NCBI RefSeq assembly: GCF_003288905.1
Contig: NZ_NHYL01000003.1
Location: 1 to 64,000, forward strand
Length of the DNA stretch: 64,000 bases
Direction: 5' to 3'
Source of the DNA: Helicobacter sp. 11-8110
Lineage (GTDB): Bacteria > Campylobacterota > Campylobacteria > Campylobacterales > Helicobacteraceae
The position numbers were made by a program, and so were the translations under genes. Positions 56,547-64,000 of this stretch are shown here, one piece after another. A model generated the notes under the pieces. That model had not been told where the DNA came from, ran no database searches, and was given only the letters and a program-made list of their open reading frames with translations. Numbering within the stretch: position 1 is the stretch's first letter; the number at the start of each line of letters is the position of its first letter.

Positions 56547-57314
56547 CTATAAACCCAAAGAATCTTCAATACCATAAAGATTGTTGGGTTGATTTTTTAG
56601 CCAAAGAGCAGCTTTAATAGCACCTTTTGCAAAAGTTAATCGCGAAGTTGCAGTGTGTGTGAATTCCAAATATTCTCCCTCGCCATAAAAACCAATATTA
56701 TGGATTCCTGCAACATCCCCACCACGCAACGCCATTACACCAATTTCATCTTTTGTGCGCTCTCCAATATTTCCATTTCTACCACTAATACGCACTTTAT
56801 CCAAATCAAGATTCCTTGCTTCTGCACAAGATTTTGCAAGTCTTAGTGCAGTTCCACTTGGAGAATCTTTTTTGAAATGATGATGTGTTTCAACAATTTC
56901 AATATCAAAATCTCTTAACGCACTTGCAACAAGCTTAATAGCTTTATTGAGCATCGCCACACCCAAGGACATATTACTCGCATAAAGAATAGGCATTTTT
57001 TTGGCTGCTTCTTTTATTAAATTTTCATGGTGTGATTCCAAACCAGTTGTCCCTATTACAATAGGGCGAGGATGTTTTAGAGCAACTTCTAGTAATTGTT
57101 CTGTTCCTTGTGGAGTTGTAAAGTCAATCACCACTTCACAACTCTCCAAAAAAACTTTCAAATCACTTGTGATGAGTGTTCCTGGCTCAATGGAAAAATC
57201 TAATTCTTTTCGCGCATACACGCTTTCTAACTTAATCACTTCGCTTTGTTTAGCAAGTTCTACTATTAGTTTTCCAATGCGTCCGCCTGCTCCAAAAACT
57301 CCAATTTTTAGCAT
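56547..57314 (-). CDS. dapB: 4-hydroxy-tetrahydrodipicolinate reductase
   Basis: DapB reduces the lysine and diaminopimelate precursor. It has the NAD(P) motif GAGGRIGK (8-15), GTTGL, and the catalytic ETHHHFKKDSPSGTA with His and Lys. At 255 residues it is complete. It lies between purF and trxB on the minus strand. Confidence 0.96.
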   Translation of the reverse strand: MLKIGVFGAGGRIGKLIVELAKQSEVIKLESVYARKELDFSIEPGTLITSDLKVFLESCEVVIDFTTPQGTEQLLEVALKHPRPIVIGTTGLESHHENLIKEAAKKMPILYASNMSLGVAMLNKAIKLVASALRDFDIEIVETHHHFKKDSPSGTALRLAKSCAEARNLDLDKVRISGRNGNIGERTKDEIGVMALRGGDVAGIHNIGFYGEGEYLEFTHTATSRLTFAKGAIKAALWLKNQPNNLYGIEDSLGL

Positions 57315-57325
57315 AAATGCTCCTT

Positions 57326-58264
57326 TTATTTATGATGCTCAATATACTCTATGGCTCCAAGCGCAGCCGTAGCACCATCAGCTGCTGCACAAACAACTTG
57401 CTTTGGCGCATCTTCTCTTAAATCTCCTGCAGCAAACAATCCTGGAATATTTGTCTCCATTTTAAGATTAACAACAGCTTGTCCATATTCATTTACTTCA
57501 CATAATGATGAGCCATCTTCTTGCATAAGCACAGAATTATTAACATTATAACCAATTAATACAAAGATTCCAGAAATATTAATCTCTTTTTCACTTCCAT
57601 CTTGGAGATTTTTGAGTTTTAAACCTGTAACCCCAGAATCATCACCGCAAATTTCATCAATCCCATAAGGCGTTAAAAATTCAATTTTTGGTTCGTTCTT
57701 GGCTCTTTCTAGTGTTGTAGGAGAAGCTCTAAAAGCATCGCGTCTGTGGATAAGCGTAACTTTAGAGCAAATCTTAGCCAAATAAATTGACTCTTCTACG
57801 GCAGTATCACCACCACCTAAAACCGCTACTTCCTTACCTTTATAAAAAAATCCATCACAAGTAGCACATGAGCTTACACCCTTGCCCCAAAAAACATCCT
57901 CTCCTTTAACACCAGATCGTTTAGGGCTTCCACCTGTAGCAACAATAACCGCTTTTGCTTGTTCTTCGCTACCATCACTAAAAATAATGCTAAAATGATC
58001 TCCCACTTTTTTAACACGCAAAACTTCCTTCATTTCGTGTTTCAAGCCAAAACGAAAGCATTGCTCCTGCCACGGCATCATAAAATCAAATCCACTTTTA
58101 ACTTCAGAAACACCGGGATAATTTTCCATTTCACTGCTTGAAGTAATCTGTCCTCCAGGCATTCCCTTTTCAAACATAACAACATTTTTTAATCCACCTC
58201 TAGTGGCATACAATCCAGCGCTAAGTCCTGCAGGTCCTCCACCAATAATTGCTAAATCTAACAT
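57326..58264 (-). CDS. trxB: thioredoxin reductase
   Basis: A FAD/NADPH enzyme that reduces thioredoxin. The FAD motif [13 protein letters not shown] is at 8-20, the redox pair Cys133/Cys136 in SSCATCDGF and the NADPH motif [12 protein letters not shown]. At 312 residues it is of the low-molecular-weight type. It lies two genes after trxA in the same direction. Confidence 0.97.
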   Translation of the reverse strand: MLDLAIIGGGPAGLSAGLYATRGGLKNVVMFEKGMPGGQITSSSEMENYPGVSEVKSGFDFMMPWQEQCFRFGLKHEMKEVLRVKKVGDHFSIIFSDGSEEQAKAVIVATGGSPKRSGVKGEDVFWGKGVSSCATCDGFFYKGKEVAVLGGGDTAVEESIYLAKICSKVTLIHRRDAFRASPTTLERAKNEPKIEFLTPYGIDEICGDDSGVTGLKLKNLQDGSEKEINISGIFVLIGYNVNNSVLMQEDGSSLCEVNEYGQAVVNLKMETNIPGLFAAGDLREDAPKQVVCAAADGATAALGAIEYIEHHK

Positions 58265-58266
58265 AA

Positions 58267-58749
58267 TTATTCTCCTTGAGTTTGTTTAAAATTTAATATT
58301 TTATAGATTCCACTGCTTTTTAAATGTCTATAAAGTATTAAGTTTTCTTTATCTTGCTTTATAATAAAGCACCTAGGAATCGCCTTGAGTTCAAATTTAT
58401 GCACAAGGCTCAACATTACTTCGCTTGAAACCTTTAAATTAATCACATTACTAGCATAGCTCTCGCCTTGTTGATACAAATCCACAGCCAACACAGTAAG
58501 CTTTGTTTTTTTGCTCTCTAACTCCAAGGCTTCTTGCCATTTTGGAACATAAGAGCTAAAAAAGCATATTCTATACTCCTTATCTTTTGGTTCAAACAAA
58601 AACATTTTTTGATTGTTTGTTGCATAAAAGGAATCGTTTTTAAAATCAACCTCAGCAACCGCACTAAAAGAATAATAATAGTATAAAAATGCACCAACTA
58701 CAAAAACTACAATAAATGCAATGGGGAATCCAGGGCAACACTTTTTCAT
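58267..58749 (-). CDS. membrane-anchored thioredoxin-like protein lacking CxxC
   Basis: A 160-residue protein with an N-terminal membrane helix (9-28) following MKKCCPGF and a periplasmic thioredoxin-like domain. The pattern [20 protein letters not shown] resembles the thioredoxin active-site helix but keeps only the first Cys, and [10 protein letters not shown] gives the cis-proline strand. A canonical redox pair is therefore absent. It sits between trxA and trxB, two bases before trxB. Function unknown. Confidence 0.65.
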   Translation of the reverse strand: MKKCCPGFPIAFIVVFVVGAFLYYYYSFSAVAEVDFKNDSFYATNNQKMFLFEPKDKEYRICFFSSYVPKWQEALELESKKTKLTVLAVDLYQQGESYASNVINLKVSSEVMLSLVHKFELKAIPRCFIIKQDKENLILYRHLKSSGIYKILNFKQTQGE

Positions 58750-58777
58750 TATCCCTTAGATTCTCCCAAAATTTAAT

Positions 58778-59095
58778 TTAGAGCAAACTATCAAGCTTGT
58801 CTTTGAAACCAGCTTCAGTAGCAGCTCCAATCATTTCATCAACTTTTTCACCATTTTTATAGAAAAAGATTGTAGGAATAGAACGAATTCCAAATTTTGC
58901 TGCTAATTCTTGTTGCTCATCTGTATTAACTTTGCATATTTTTGCTTTTCCTTGATATTCTGCTGCAAGTTTATCAATTACTGGGGCAATCATTCTGCAA
59001 GGACCACACCAAGGTGCCCAAAAATCCACCATTACTACACCATCTTTGATTGTCTCATCAAAATTTTGCTCTGTTAATTCAATATAACCAGCCAT
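58778..59095 (-). CDS. trxA: thioredoxin
   Basis: The general cytoplasmic disulfide reductant, 105 residues, with active site WCGPC (Cys30, Cys33) and cis-proline in RSIPTIFFY. It is the likely electron donor for Tpx encoded at 43878-44372. Confidence 0.98.
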   Translation of the reverse strand: MAGYIELTEQNFDETIKDGVVMVDFWAPWCGPCRMIAPVIDKLAAEYQGKAKICKVNTDEQQELAAKFGIRSIPTIFFYKNGEKVDEMIGAATEAGFKDKLDSLL

Positions 59096-59130
59096 ATTTT
59101 TCTCCTTAAATAATAATTTTTATCCTTGGC

Positions 59131-59136
59131 ATTATA
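59131..59136 (-). promoter_or_regulatory. -10 box for trxA
   Basis: On the minus strand TATAAT (59136-59131) lies 35 bases before the trxA start, with AAGGAG just ahead of the ATG. Confidence 0.55.
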
Positions 59137-59207
59137 CGATAAATACCTTAAAAAAAATAAAATCTTATATAAGAATCTTTAAAATTTATTTTACTAATGT
59201 AACTTTT

Positions 59208-60506
59208 TTATTGCATAAGCTCAATAAGCCGTCTTGTGCTTTCTTGATAATCCCAAACCTCATCATAACTCTGTCGCAAATAATCCTCCATATCCACTTT
59301 TTTAGCAATAGCTTCATCCATTTCCTTATCGCTCCCTGCCTGATAAGCGCCAATTCTAATTAAAACTTCATTTTCTTTTAGAATTGAATATAGTCTGCGA
59401 AATTTTCTTGCGGCTAAAATATGCTCTTTTTGTGCAATATCATTCATAAGCCTTGAAGCAGAATTTAAAATATTAATAGGTGGGTAAATCCCAAAATCAG
59501 TCAAGCTTCTATCTAATACAATATGTCCATCTAAAATACTTCGGCTTTGATCTGCAATAGGATCACTCATATCATCACCTTCAACCAAAACGGTAAAATA
59601 TGCAGTAATAGAACCCTTGCCTTCTTCTTTTCCAGCGCGCTCCATTAATTGTGGCAAAAGCGTTAAAACAGAAGGGGGATAGCCTTTGGTTGTAGGTGGT
59701 TCGCCTAATGCTAGTCCAATTTCTCTTTGCGCCATTGCAAAACGCGTTACAGAATCCATCATAAAAAGCACATCTTCGCCTTTGGCTTTGAAGTATTCTG
59801 CCACACTCATTGCAGCAAATGCACCATATTTTCGCATAAGCGGTGAATCATCGCTTGTTGCAACAATCAAAACAGTATTAGTCAAATCTCCACCAAGATT
59901 TTTCTCCACAAACTCTGGCACTTCCCTGCCTCTCTCGCCAATTAGGGCAATGACTTTTATTTTTGCCTGTGCGCCTCTCACAATCATTCCCATTAGCGTA
60001 GATTTTCCCACTCCACTTCCTGCAAAGATTCCTAGCTTTTGTCCCTTACCACAAGTTAAAAGTCCATCAATGCTTTTCACACCAACACTAAAAATCTCAT
60101 CAATCATTCCACGCTTCATTGCAGCAATAGGCTGTCTAATAATAGGCATTAACCCTTCAACTCTAAGCTCTCCCTTGCCATCAATAGGCTCTCCTAGCGG
60201 ATTAATTACTCTACCCAAAAGCTCCAAACCCACAGGAATCTGCAAACCTTTTGTATTTAAATAAACTTTATCACCAACCTTTGTTCCCTCCACAAAAGAA
60301 AAGGGCGTGATTTTAAAACTACCACTCTCTAAAGTTGTAACCATTCCTATGGTATTTGAGTTTTCACTGACAACGCGAACAATATCGCCAAGACTAGGAG
60401 AAAGTCCATTAGCCGATAAGAATCCCTGTTCTACTTTGGTAATTAACCCAAAAGTTGGGGAAAGATTCAAGCTATTAAGGCGCTCTCTAAGATTTGCTAA
60501 AGACAT
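59208..60506 (-). CDS. fliI: flagellum-specific ATPase FliI
   Basis: FliI powers or primes flagellar type III export. The P-loop GSGVGKSTLM is near residue 165, followed by GERGREVPEF, the DSVTRFAMAQREIGL motif and GYPPSVLTLLPQL. At 432 residues it is complete. It is divergent from gpsA. Confidence 0.96.
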   Translation of the reverse strand: MSLANLRERLNSLNLSPTFGLITKVEQGFLSANGLSPSLGDIVRVVSENSNTIGMVTTLESGSFKITPFSFVEGTKVGDKVYLNTKGLQIPVGLELLGRVINPLGEPIDGKGELRVEGLMPIIRQPIAAMKRGMIDEIFSVGVKSIDGLLTCGKGQKLGIFAGSGVGKSTLMGMIVRGAQAKIKVIALIGERGREVPEFVEKNLGGDLTNTVLIVATSDDSPLMRKYGAFAAMSVAEYFKAKGEDVLFMMDSVTRFAMAQREIGLALGEPPTTKGYPPSVLTLLPQLMERAGKEEGKGSITAYFTVLVEGDDMSDPIADQSRSILDGHIVLDRSLTDFGIYPPINILNSASRLMNDIAQKEHILAARKFRRLYSILKENEVLIRIGAYQAGSDKEMDEAIAKKVDMEDYLRQSYDEVWDYQESTRRLIELMQ

Positions 60507-60547
60507 AAAACTCTCTGTATTGCAAAATAATAAATTTTGGATTTTAG

Positions 60548-60553
60548 TATAAT
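60548..60553 (+). promoter_or_regulatory. -10 box for gpsA
   Basis: A TATAAT lies 47 bases before the gpsA ATG in the 92-base gap it shares with fliI. Confidence 0.5.
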
Positions 60554-60598
60554 TTTATTAAAATAATACTTTTAAAACTCAAAGCTTGAAGGAAAAAA

Positions 60599-61489
60599 AT
60601 GGCTAAAATCAGCGTATTTGGCGGTGGTGCTTGGGGCAAGGCATTACATTTTGCTTTTGGAGAAAAAAATGATTCTTATATTATTTCAAGAAAAAGTCTT
60701 AATTCCCCCAACCAAATCTCTCAAGCACAAGCACAAAATAGCGATTTTTTTGTCGTAGCAATTTGTAGCTCAGCTCTAGAATCGTGGCTAAAAGATTCTC
60801 CCCTCCCTCAAGAATCTAAGATTCTAGTAGCTTCCAAAGGTATAGCAAATGGGCTGTTTGTAAGCGATATTTTCTCTAAATTTTATCCCAAAGCGCAGCT
60901 AAGCTTCCTTGCTGGACCTAGCTTTGCCAAAGAAGTCTCCCAATCTCTCCCTTGTGCGCTTAATGTGCATTCTAATAGTCTCCAAAGCGCCCAAGAATGG
61001 CTAGATTTATTTCCCAATTTTATCAAGCCTTATGCTAATGATGACATTATAGGTGGAGAGATTGGGGGAGCGTATAAAAATGTGATTGCCATTGCAAGTG
61101 GAATTTGCGAGGGAATGGGGCTTGGTAATAATGCAAGGGCTTCTTTAGTAGCTAGAGGGCTTGTTGAAATGACTCGATTTGGAAAATTTTTTGGCGCAAG
61201 AGAAGAAACTTTTTTGGGATTGTCAGGAGCAGGTGATTTGTTTTTAACAGCCAACTCCACACTTTCAAGGAATTTTAGAGTTGGTCTTGGATTAGCTCAA
61301 AATAAGCACTTGCAGGAGATTTTGGATAATCTAGGCGAAGTTGCTGAAGGGGTGCAAACTTCTAAAGAAATTTATGCACTAGCCCAAAAAAATGAAATTT
61401 ACACACCTATTGCTAAGGAAGTTGCCCTTATTATGGAAGGGAAGAATCCAAAAGTAAGCCTAATGGATCTAATGAAGCGAATGAATTAA
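60599..61489 (+). CDS. gpsA: glycerol-3-phosphate dehydrogenase [NAD(P)+]
   Basis: GpsA makes sn-glycerol 3-phosphate for phospholipids. The NAD motif GGGAWGKALH is at residues 8-17, LAGPSFAKEV and the catalytic Lys in GGAYKNVIAIASG follow. At 296 residues it is short but complete. Its end overlaps the convergent asparaginase gene by four bases. Confidence 0.95.
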   Translation: MAKISVFGGGAWGKALHFAFGEKNDSYIISRKSLNSPNQISQAQAQNSDFFVVAICSSALESWLKDSPLPQESKILVASKGIANGLFVSDIFSKFYPKAQLSFLAGPSFAKEVSQSLPCALNVHSNSLQSAQEWLDLFPNFIKPYANDDIIGGEIGGAYKNVIAIASGICEGMGLGNNARASLVARGLVEMTRFGKFFGAREETFLGLSGAGDLFLTANSTLSRNFRVGLGLAQNKHLQEILDNLGEVAEGVQTSKEIYALAQKNEIYTPIAKEVALIMEGKNPKVSLMDLMKRMN

Positions 61490-62493
61490 AATTTTTCAAA
61501 ATATTCTGCAATTTTTCTAGGATTATTAGTTTGTGTTAAGGAGAGCATCAAAAGAATCCTTGCTTTTTGTGGATTAAGATCATTAGCCGAAACAAACCCT
61601 TGAGTGTTTTCTTCTTCGCTTAACAATACCATTCCACAGCCTACTCTTGAGCTTTTTACCACTTGTAGTTTATTTTCTTTTAATAACTCTATTAAATATT
61701 CTTTTTGATTCTTGTGGATACTCCCAGCACCACTTCCTGCAATCACTAATCCCTTAGCACCTGCCTTCAAAAATGCTTCAATAGCTACTCTAGAGCCATC
61801 ATTAGCATAGCTATAAACAATATCTACCTTAGGCAAAGAATCTAGCCTTTCAATGTTAAATGGAGTTTGCAGGGTATGCAATTTAAGATTAATAGTCTTA
61901 AAAAAGACCTTGCCATCTACAATATAACCCATCTCTCCACCATTTGGGGATTGAAAAGATTCTACATTTAAAGTATGCATTTTAGTAGCTTCCCTTGCAG
62001 AATGGATTCTATCATTCATTACTATCATCACGCCCTTTGCTTCAGCGTTTTTATTTCCTGCAAGACTAATGGCATTATAAAGATTCCTAGGACCATCTGC
62101 ACTCATTGCAGTTGCAGGACGCATAGCACCAGTTAAAACCACCGGCTTATCACTCTTAATTACAAGACTTAAAAAATATGCCGTCTCTTCCATTGTGTCT
62201 GTTCCGTGCGTTATAACAATGCCATCAATCTCAGAATCTTTTAAAAGCACATTAATAGTTTTAGCAAGTTTAAGCCAAATCAAATCAGTCATATCAGCAC
62301 TATCAATGTTTGCAATCTGTTTAGTTTGAATATTAACTATACACTGCAATTGCGGAATTGCTTCAATCAATAACTCCACGCTTAAACTGCCTGATTTATA
62401 ATCCGTTGTTCTAAGCTTGTTTTTTGCTTCTCCAGCGATTGTCCCACCTGTTGCTAATATCATAATATTTGGTTTATATGTTTTTAAACTCAC
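61486..62493 (-). CDS. L-asparaginase
   Basis: The enzyme hydrolyses asparagine to aspartate and ammonia. The nucleophile Thr is in MILATGGTIAG, the hinge Tyr in TTDYKSGSL, the Thr-Asp pair in THGTDTMEETAY and the Lys in ATKMHT; the pattern is type II (AnsB-like). No signal peptide is seen, so it may be cytosolic unless secreted otherwise. GTG 62493 is preferred to TTG 62496, as AAGG lies six bases before it. Confidence 0.9.
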   Translation of the reverse strand: MSLKTYKPNIMILATGGTIAGEAKNKLRTTDYKSGSLSVELLIEAIPQLQCIVNIQTKQIANIDSADMTDLIWLKLAKTINVLLKDSEIDGIVITHGTDTMEETAYFLSLVIKSDKPVVLTGAMRPATAMSADGPRNLYNAISLAGNKNAEAKGVMIVMNDRIHSAREATKMHTLNVESFQSPNGGEMGYIVDGKVFFKTINLKLHTLQTPFNIERLDSLPKVDIVYSYANDGSRVAIEAFLKAGAKGLVIAGSGAGSIHKNQKEYLIELLKENKLQVVKSSRVGCGMVLLSEEENTQGFVSANDLNPQKARILLMLSLTQTNNPRKIAEYFEKF

Positions 62494-62707
62494 CAAAATC
62501 CTTTTTTGAAGCCCTTATACTTTTATTTAATGATTTTTGCTTGTAATTCTAACACTTTTTATGATTAAATTGAGCAAAAATTTATTAATCTTGAGTAATT
62601 TAGTAACAAAAAAATATATTTTTGCAATTTTATTTTATATACAATATGTATTTAAATATTTTATGCTAATATTTCACCAAAACAATAAAACTTTAAAAGG
62701 ATAAAAA

Positions 62708-64000
62708 ATGCCAAATTTAACACATAATAATTTTTCACAAGAAACTCTTGCGCTTCATGCTGGATACACTTATGATTCTCAAAGGACGCTTAGTATTCCT
62801 ATTTACCAAAATACCGCTTATAGTTTTGAGAGTTTGCAACAAGCAGCCGCACGATTTGGGCTTCAAGAGCTTGGTAATATCTATTCACGCCTTACTAACC
62901 CAACCACAGATATTTTAGGCGCTAGATTAGCTGCGATTGAGGGAGGAGCCTTTGGCGTCCCGACTTCAAGTGGAAGTGCGGCTATTTTTTATGCGCTTGT
63001 TAATCTAGCGCAAAATGGCGATAATATCGCATTTTCAAACAAAATCTATGGAGGCACACAAACCTTATTAGTGCATACACTCAAAAGATTTGGGATTGAA
63101 GCAAGAGTTTTTGATATTGATGATATTGACAACACTTTAGAAAAAGTTATTGATTCAAAAACAAAAGCTATCTTTTTTGAAAGTCTTTCCAATCCACAAA
63201 TAGCTATTGCTGATGCAGAAAAAATCACAAAAATTGCCAAAGCTCACGGGATTGTAAGCGTTTGCGATAACACTGTTGCCACTGCATTTTTACACAAACC
63301 CTTTGATTATGGTGTTGATATTGCTGTTTATAGCCTTAGCAAATATGTGAATGGGCAAGGCAGTGCATTAGGTGGAGCGGTTATTGAGCGTAATGGACTT
63401 AATGAACTCATTAAAGACAATCCTCGCTATCTACCTTTCAATACTCCAGATGAAAGTTATCACGGGCTTGTGTATGCCTCACTTCCTTTACCTATTTTCT
63501 CTATTCGCCTTATTACAGAATGGCTAAGAAATATCGGAGCAACACTCTCTCCACAAAATGCATGGATTATATTACAAGGATTAGAAACTCTTGAATTAAG
63601 AATCCAAAAACATAGCGCCAATGCACTAGAAGTGGCAAAATTCCTAGAATCTCACCCAAAAGTCAAAAGCGTTAATTATCCTGCATTAAGCAACAATCCC
63701 TATCATCACCTTGTGAATAAATATTTTACCAACAACCAATGCAGCGGACTTATTAGCTTTGAATCAGAAAGTTTTGAAGAAGCACAAAAAATCTGCAATG
63801 CTCTAGAACTTTTTGCTATTGTTGCTAATATCGGAGATTCTAAATCTCTCATTATCCATCCTGCTTCAACCACACATTCACAATTAAGCCAAAAAGAGCT
63901 TGATTTAGCAGGAATCACACCTGCTACAATCCGCTTAAGCATCGGATTAGAATCACCGCTTGATTTAATCGCTGATTTAAAACAAGCTTTAGAAAAATAA
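62708..64000 (+). CDS. metY: O-acetylhomoserine aminocarboxypropyltransferase (MetY)
   Basis: A PLP enzyme that makes homocysteine directly from O-acetylhomoserine and sulfide. It has SRLTNPTTDILGARLAAIEGG, the PLP-phosphate loop SSGSAAIFYAL and the Schiff-base Lys in YSLSKYVNGQGSALGG. At 430 residues it is of the long MetY type rather than cystathionine synthase. The frame ends on the last base of the window and is complete. AAAGGA precedes the ATG; the 214-base gap upstream is AT-rich without a gene. Confidence 0.93.
   Translation: MPNLTHNNFSQETLALHAGYTYDSQRTLSIPIYQNTAYSFESLQQAAARFGLQELGNIYSRLTNPTTDILGARLAAIEGGAFGVPTSSGSAAIFYALVNLAQNGDNIAFSNKIYGGTQTLLVHTLKRFGIEARVFDIDDIDNTLEKVIDSKTKAIFFESLSNPQIAIADAEKITKIAKAHGIVSVCDNTVATAFLHKPFDYGVDIAVYSLSKYVNGQGSALGGAVIERNGLNELIKDNPRYLPFNTPDESYHGLVYASLPLPIFSIRLITEWLRNIGATLSPQNAWIILQGLETLELRIQKHSANALEVAKFLESHPKVKSVNYPALSNNPYHHLVNKYFTNNQCSGLISFESESFEEAQKICNALELFAIVANIGDSKSLIIHPASTTHSQLSQKELDLAGITPATIRLSIGLESPLDLIADLKQALEK

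Overview
The window is AT-rich, gene-dense DNA from an epsilonproteobacterium (Campylobacterota), most likely an enterohepatic-type Helicobacter. Several blocks keep the gene order I recall from H. pylori: aroQ-pepQ-folK-flhF-flhG-fliA-fliM-fliY, hemC-proS-hemA-polyprenyl synthase, and galU-murA. The promoters are Helicobacter-like, with strong TATAAT -10 boxes and poor -35 boxes. hisD, purF and metY, which I do not associate with H. pylori, argue for an enterohepatic relative. The species call is inference; no rRNA is present.

Layout. 1-181: 3' end of a surface-sugar transferase-like gene whose last ~46 codons recur as a remnant at 44481-44619. 189-9621: TSUP permease; a selenocysteine-containing selD; gpmI; mraY-murD; a divergent LysR/YeiH pair; rhodanese, rsmD and a receiver-like protein. 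9841-17236: aroQ, an M24 peptidase, folK and the flagellar regulatory and switch block flhF-flhG-(membrane protein)-fliA-fliM-fliY. 17264-21174: radA, ftsY, a thioredoxin lipoprotein and a DUF3298-like periplasmic protein. 21290-21728: four tRNAs (Gly, Leu, Cys, Ser).

21827-33136 is the accessory part. It starts with an HxlR regulator divergent from mdaB, a YgiN-like monooxygenase and a frameshifted quinone-oxidoreductase-like gene. A type I restriction-modification locus follows, carrying extra genes: hsdR, a HipA-like kinase, a DUF3037 protein, hsdS, a Fic protein and hsdM, all on the minus strand. A decayed beta-propeller gene closes the region. The fic-hsdM promoter is buried in repeated ATGTTAAAAA half-sites forming two dyads with the same 11-base spacing, which suggests autoregulation by the winged-helix end of Fic. 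I think this locus is the best candidate here for an under-described system.

33284-64000 returns to housekeeping genes. In order: crcB, hemC, fxsA-like, proS, hemA, polyprenyl synthase, small conserved proteins, hisD, a cytosolic sensor-like protein, an esterase, tpx, ribB with a degenerate GTP cyclohydrolase half, tRNA-Gln and tRNA-fMet, an FtsL-like protein, rsmH, murA, galU, DUF815, clpA-clpS, an isochorismatase-like hydrolase, a YhcC-type radical SAM protein, purF, dapB, trxB, a thioredoxin-like protein, trxA, fliI, gpsA, an L-asparaginase and metY. Most genes are tightly packed with stop/start overlaps, so many are probably co-transcribed.
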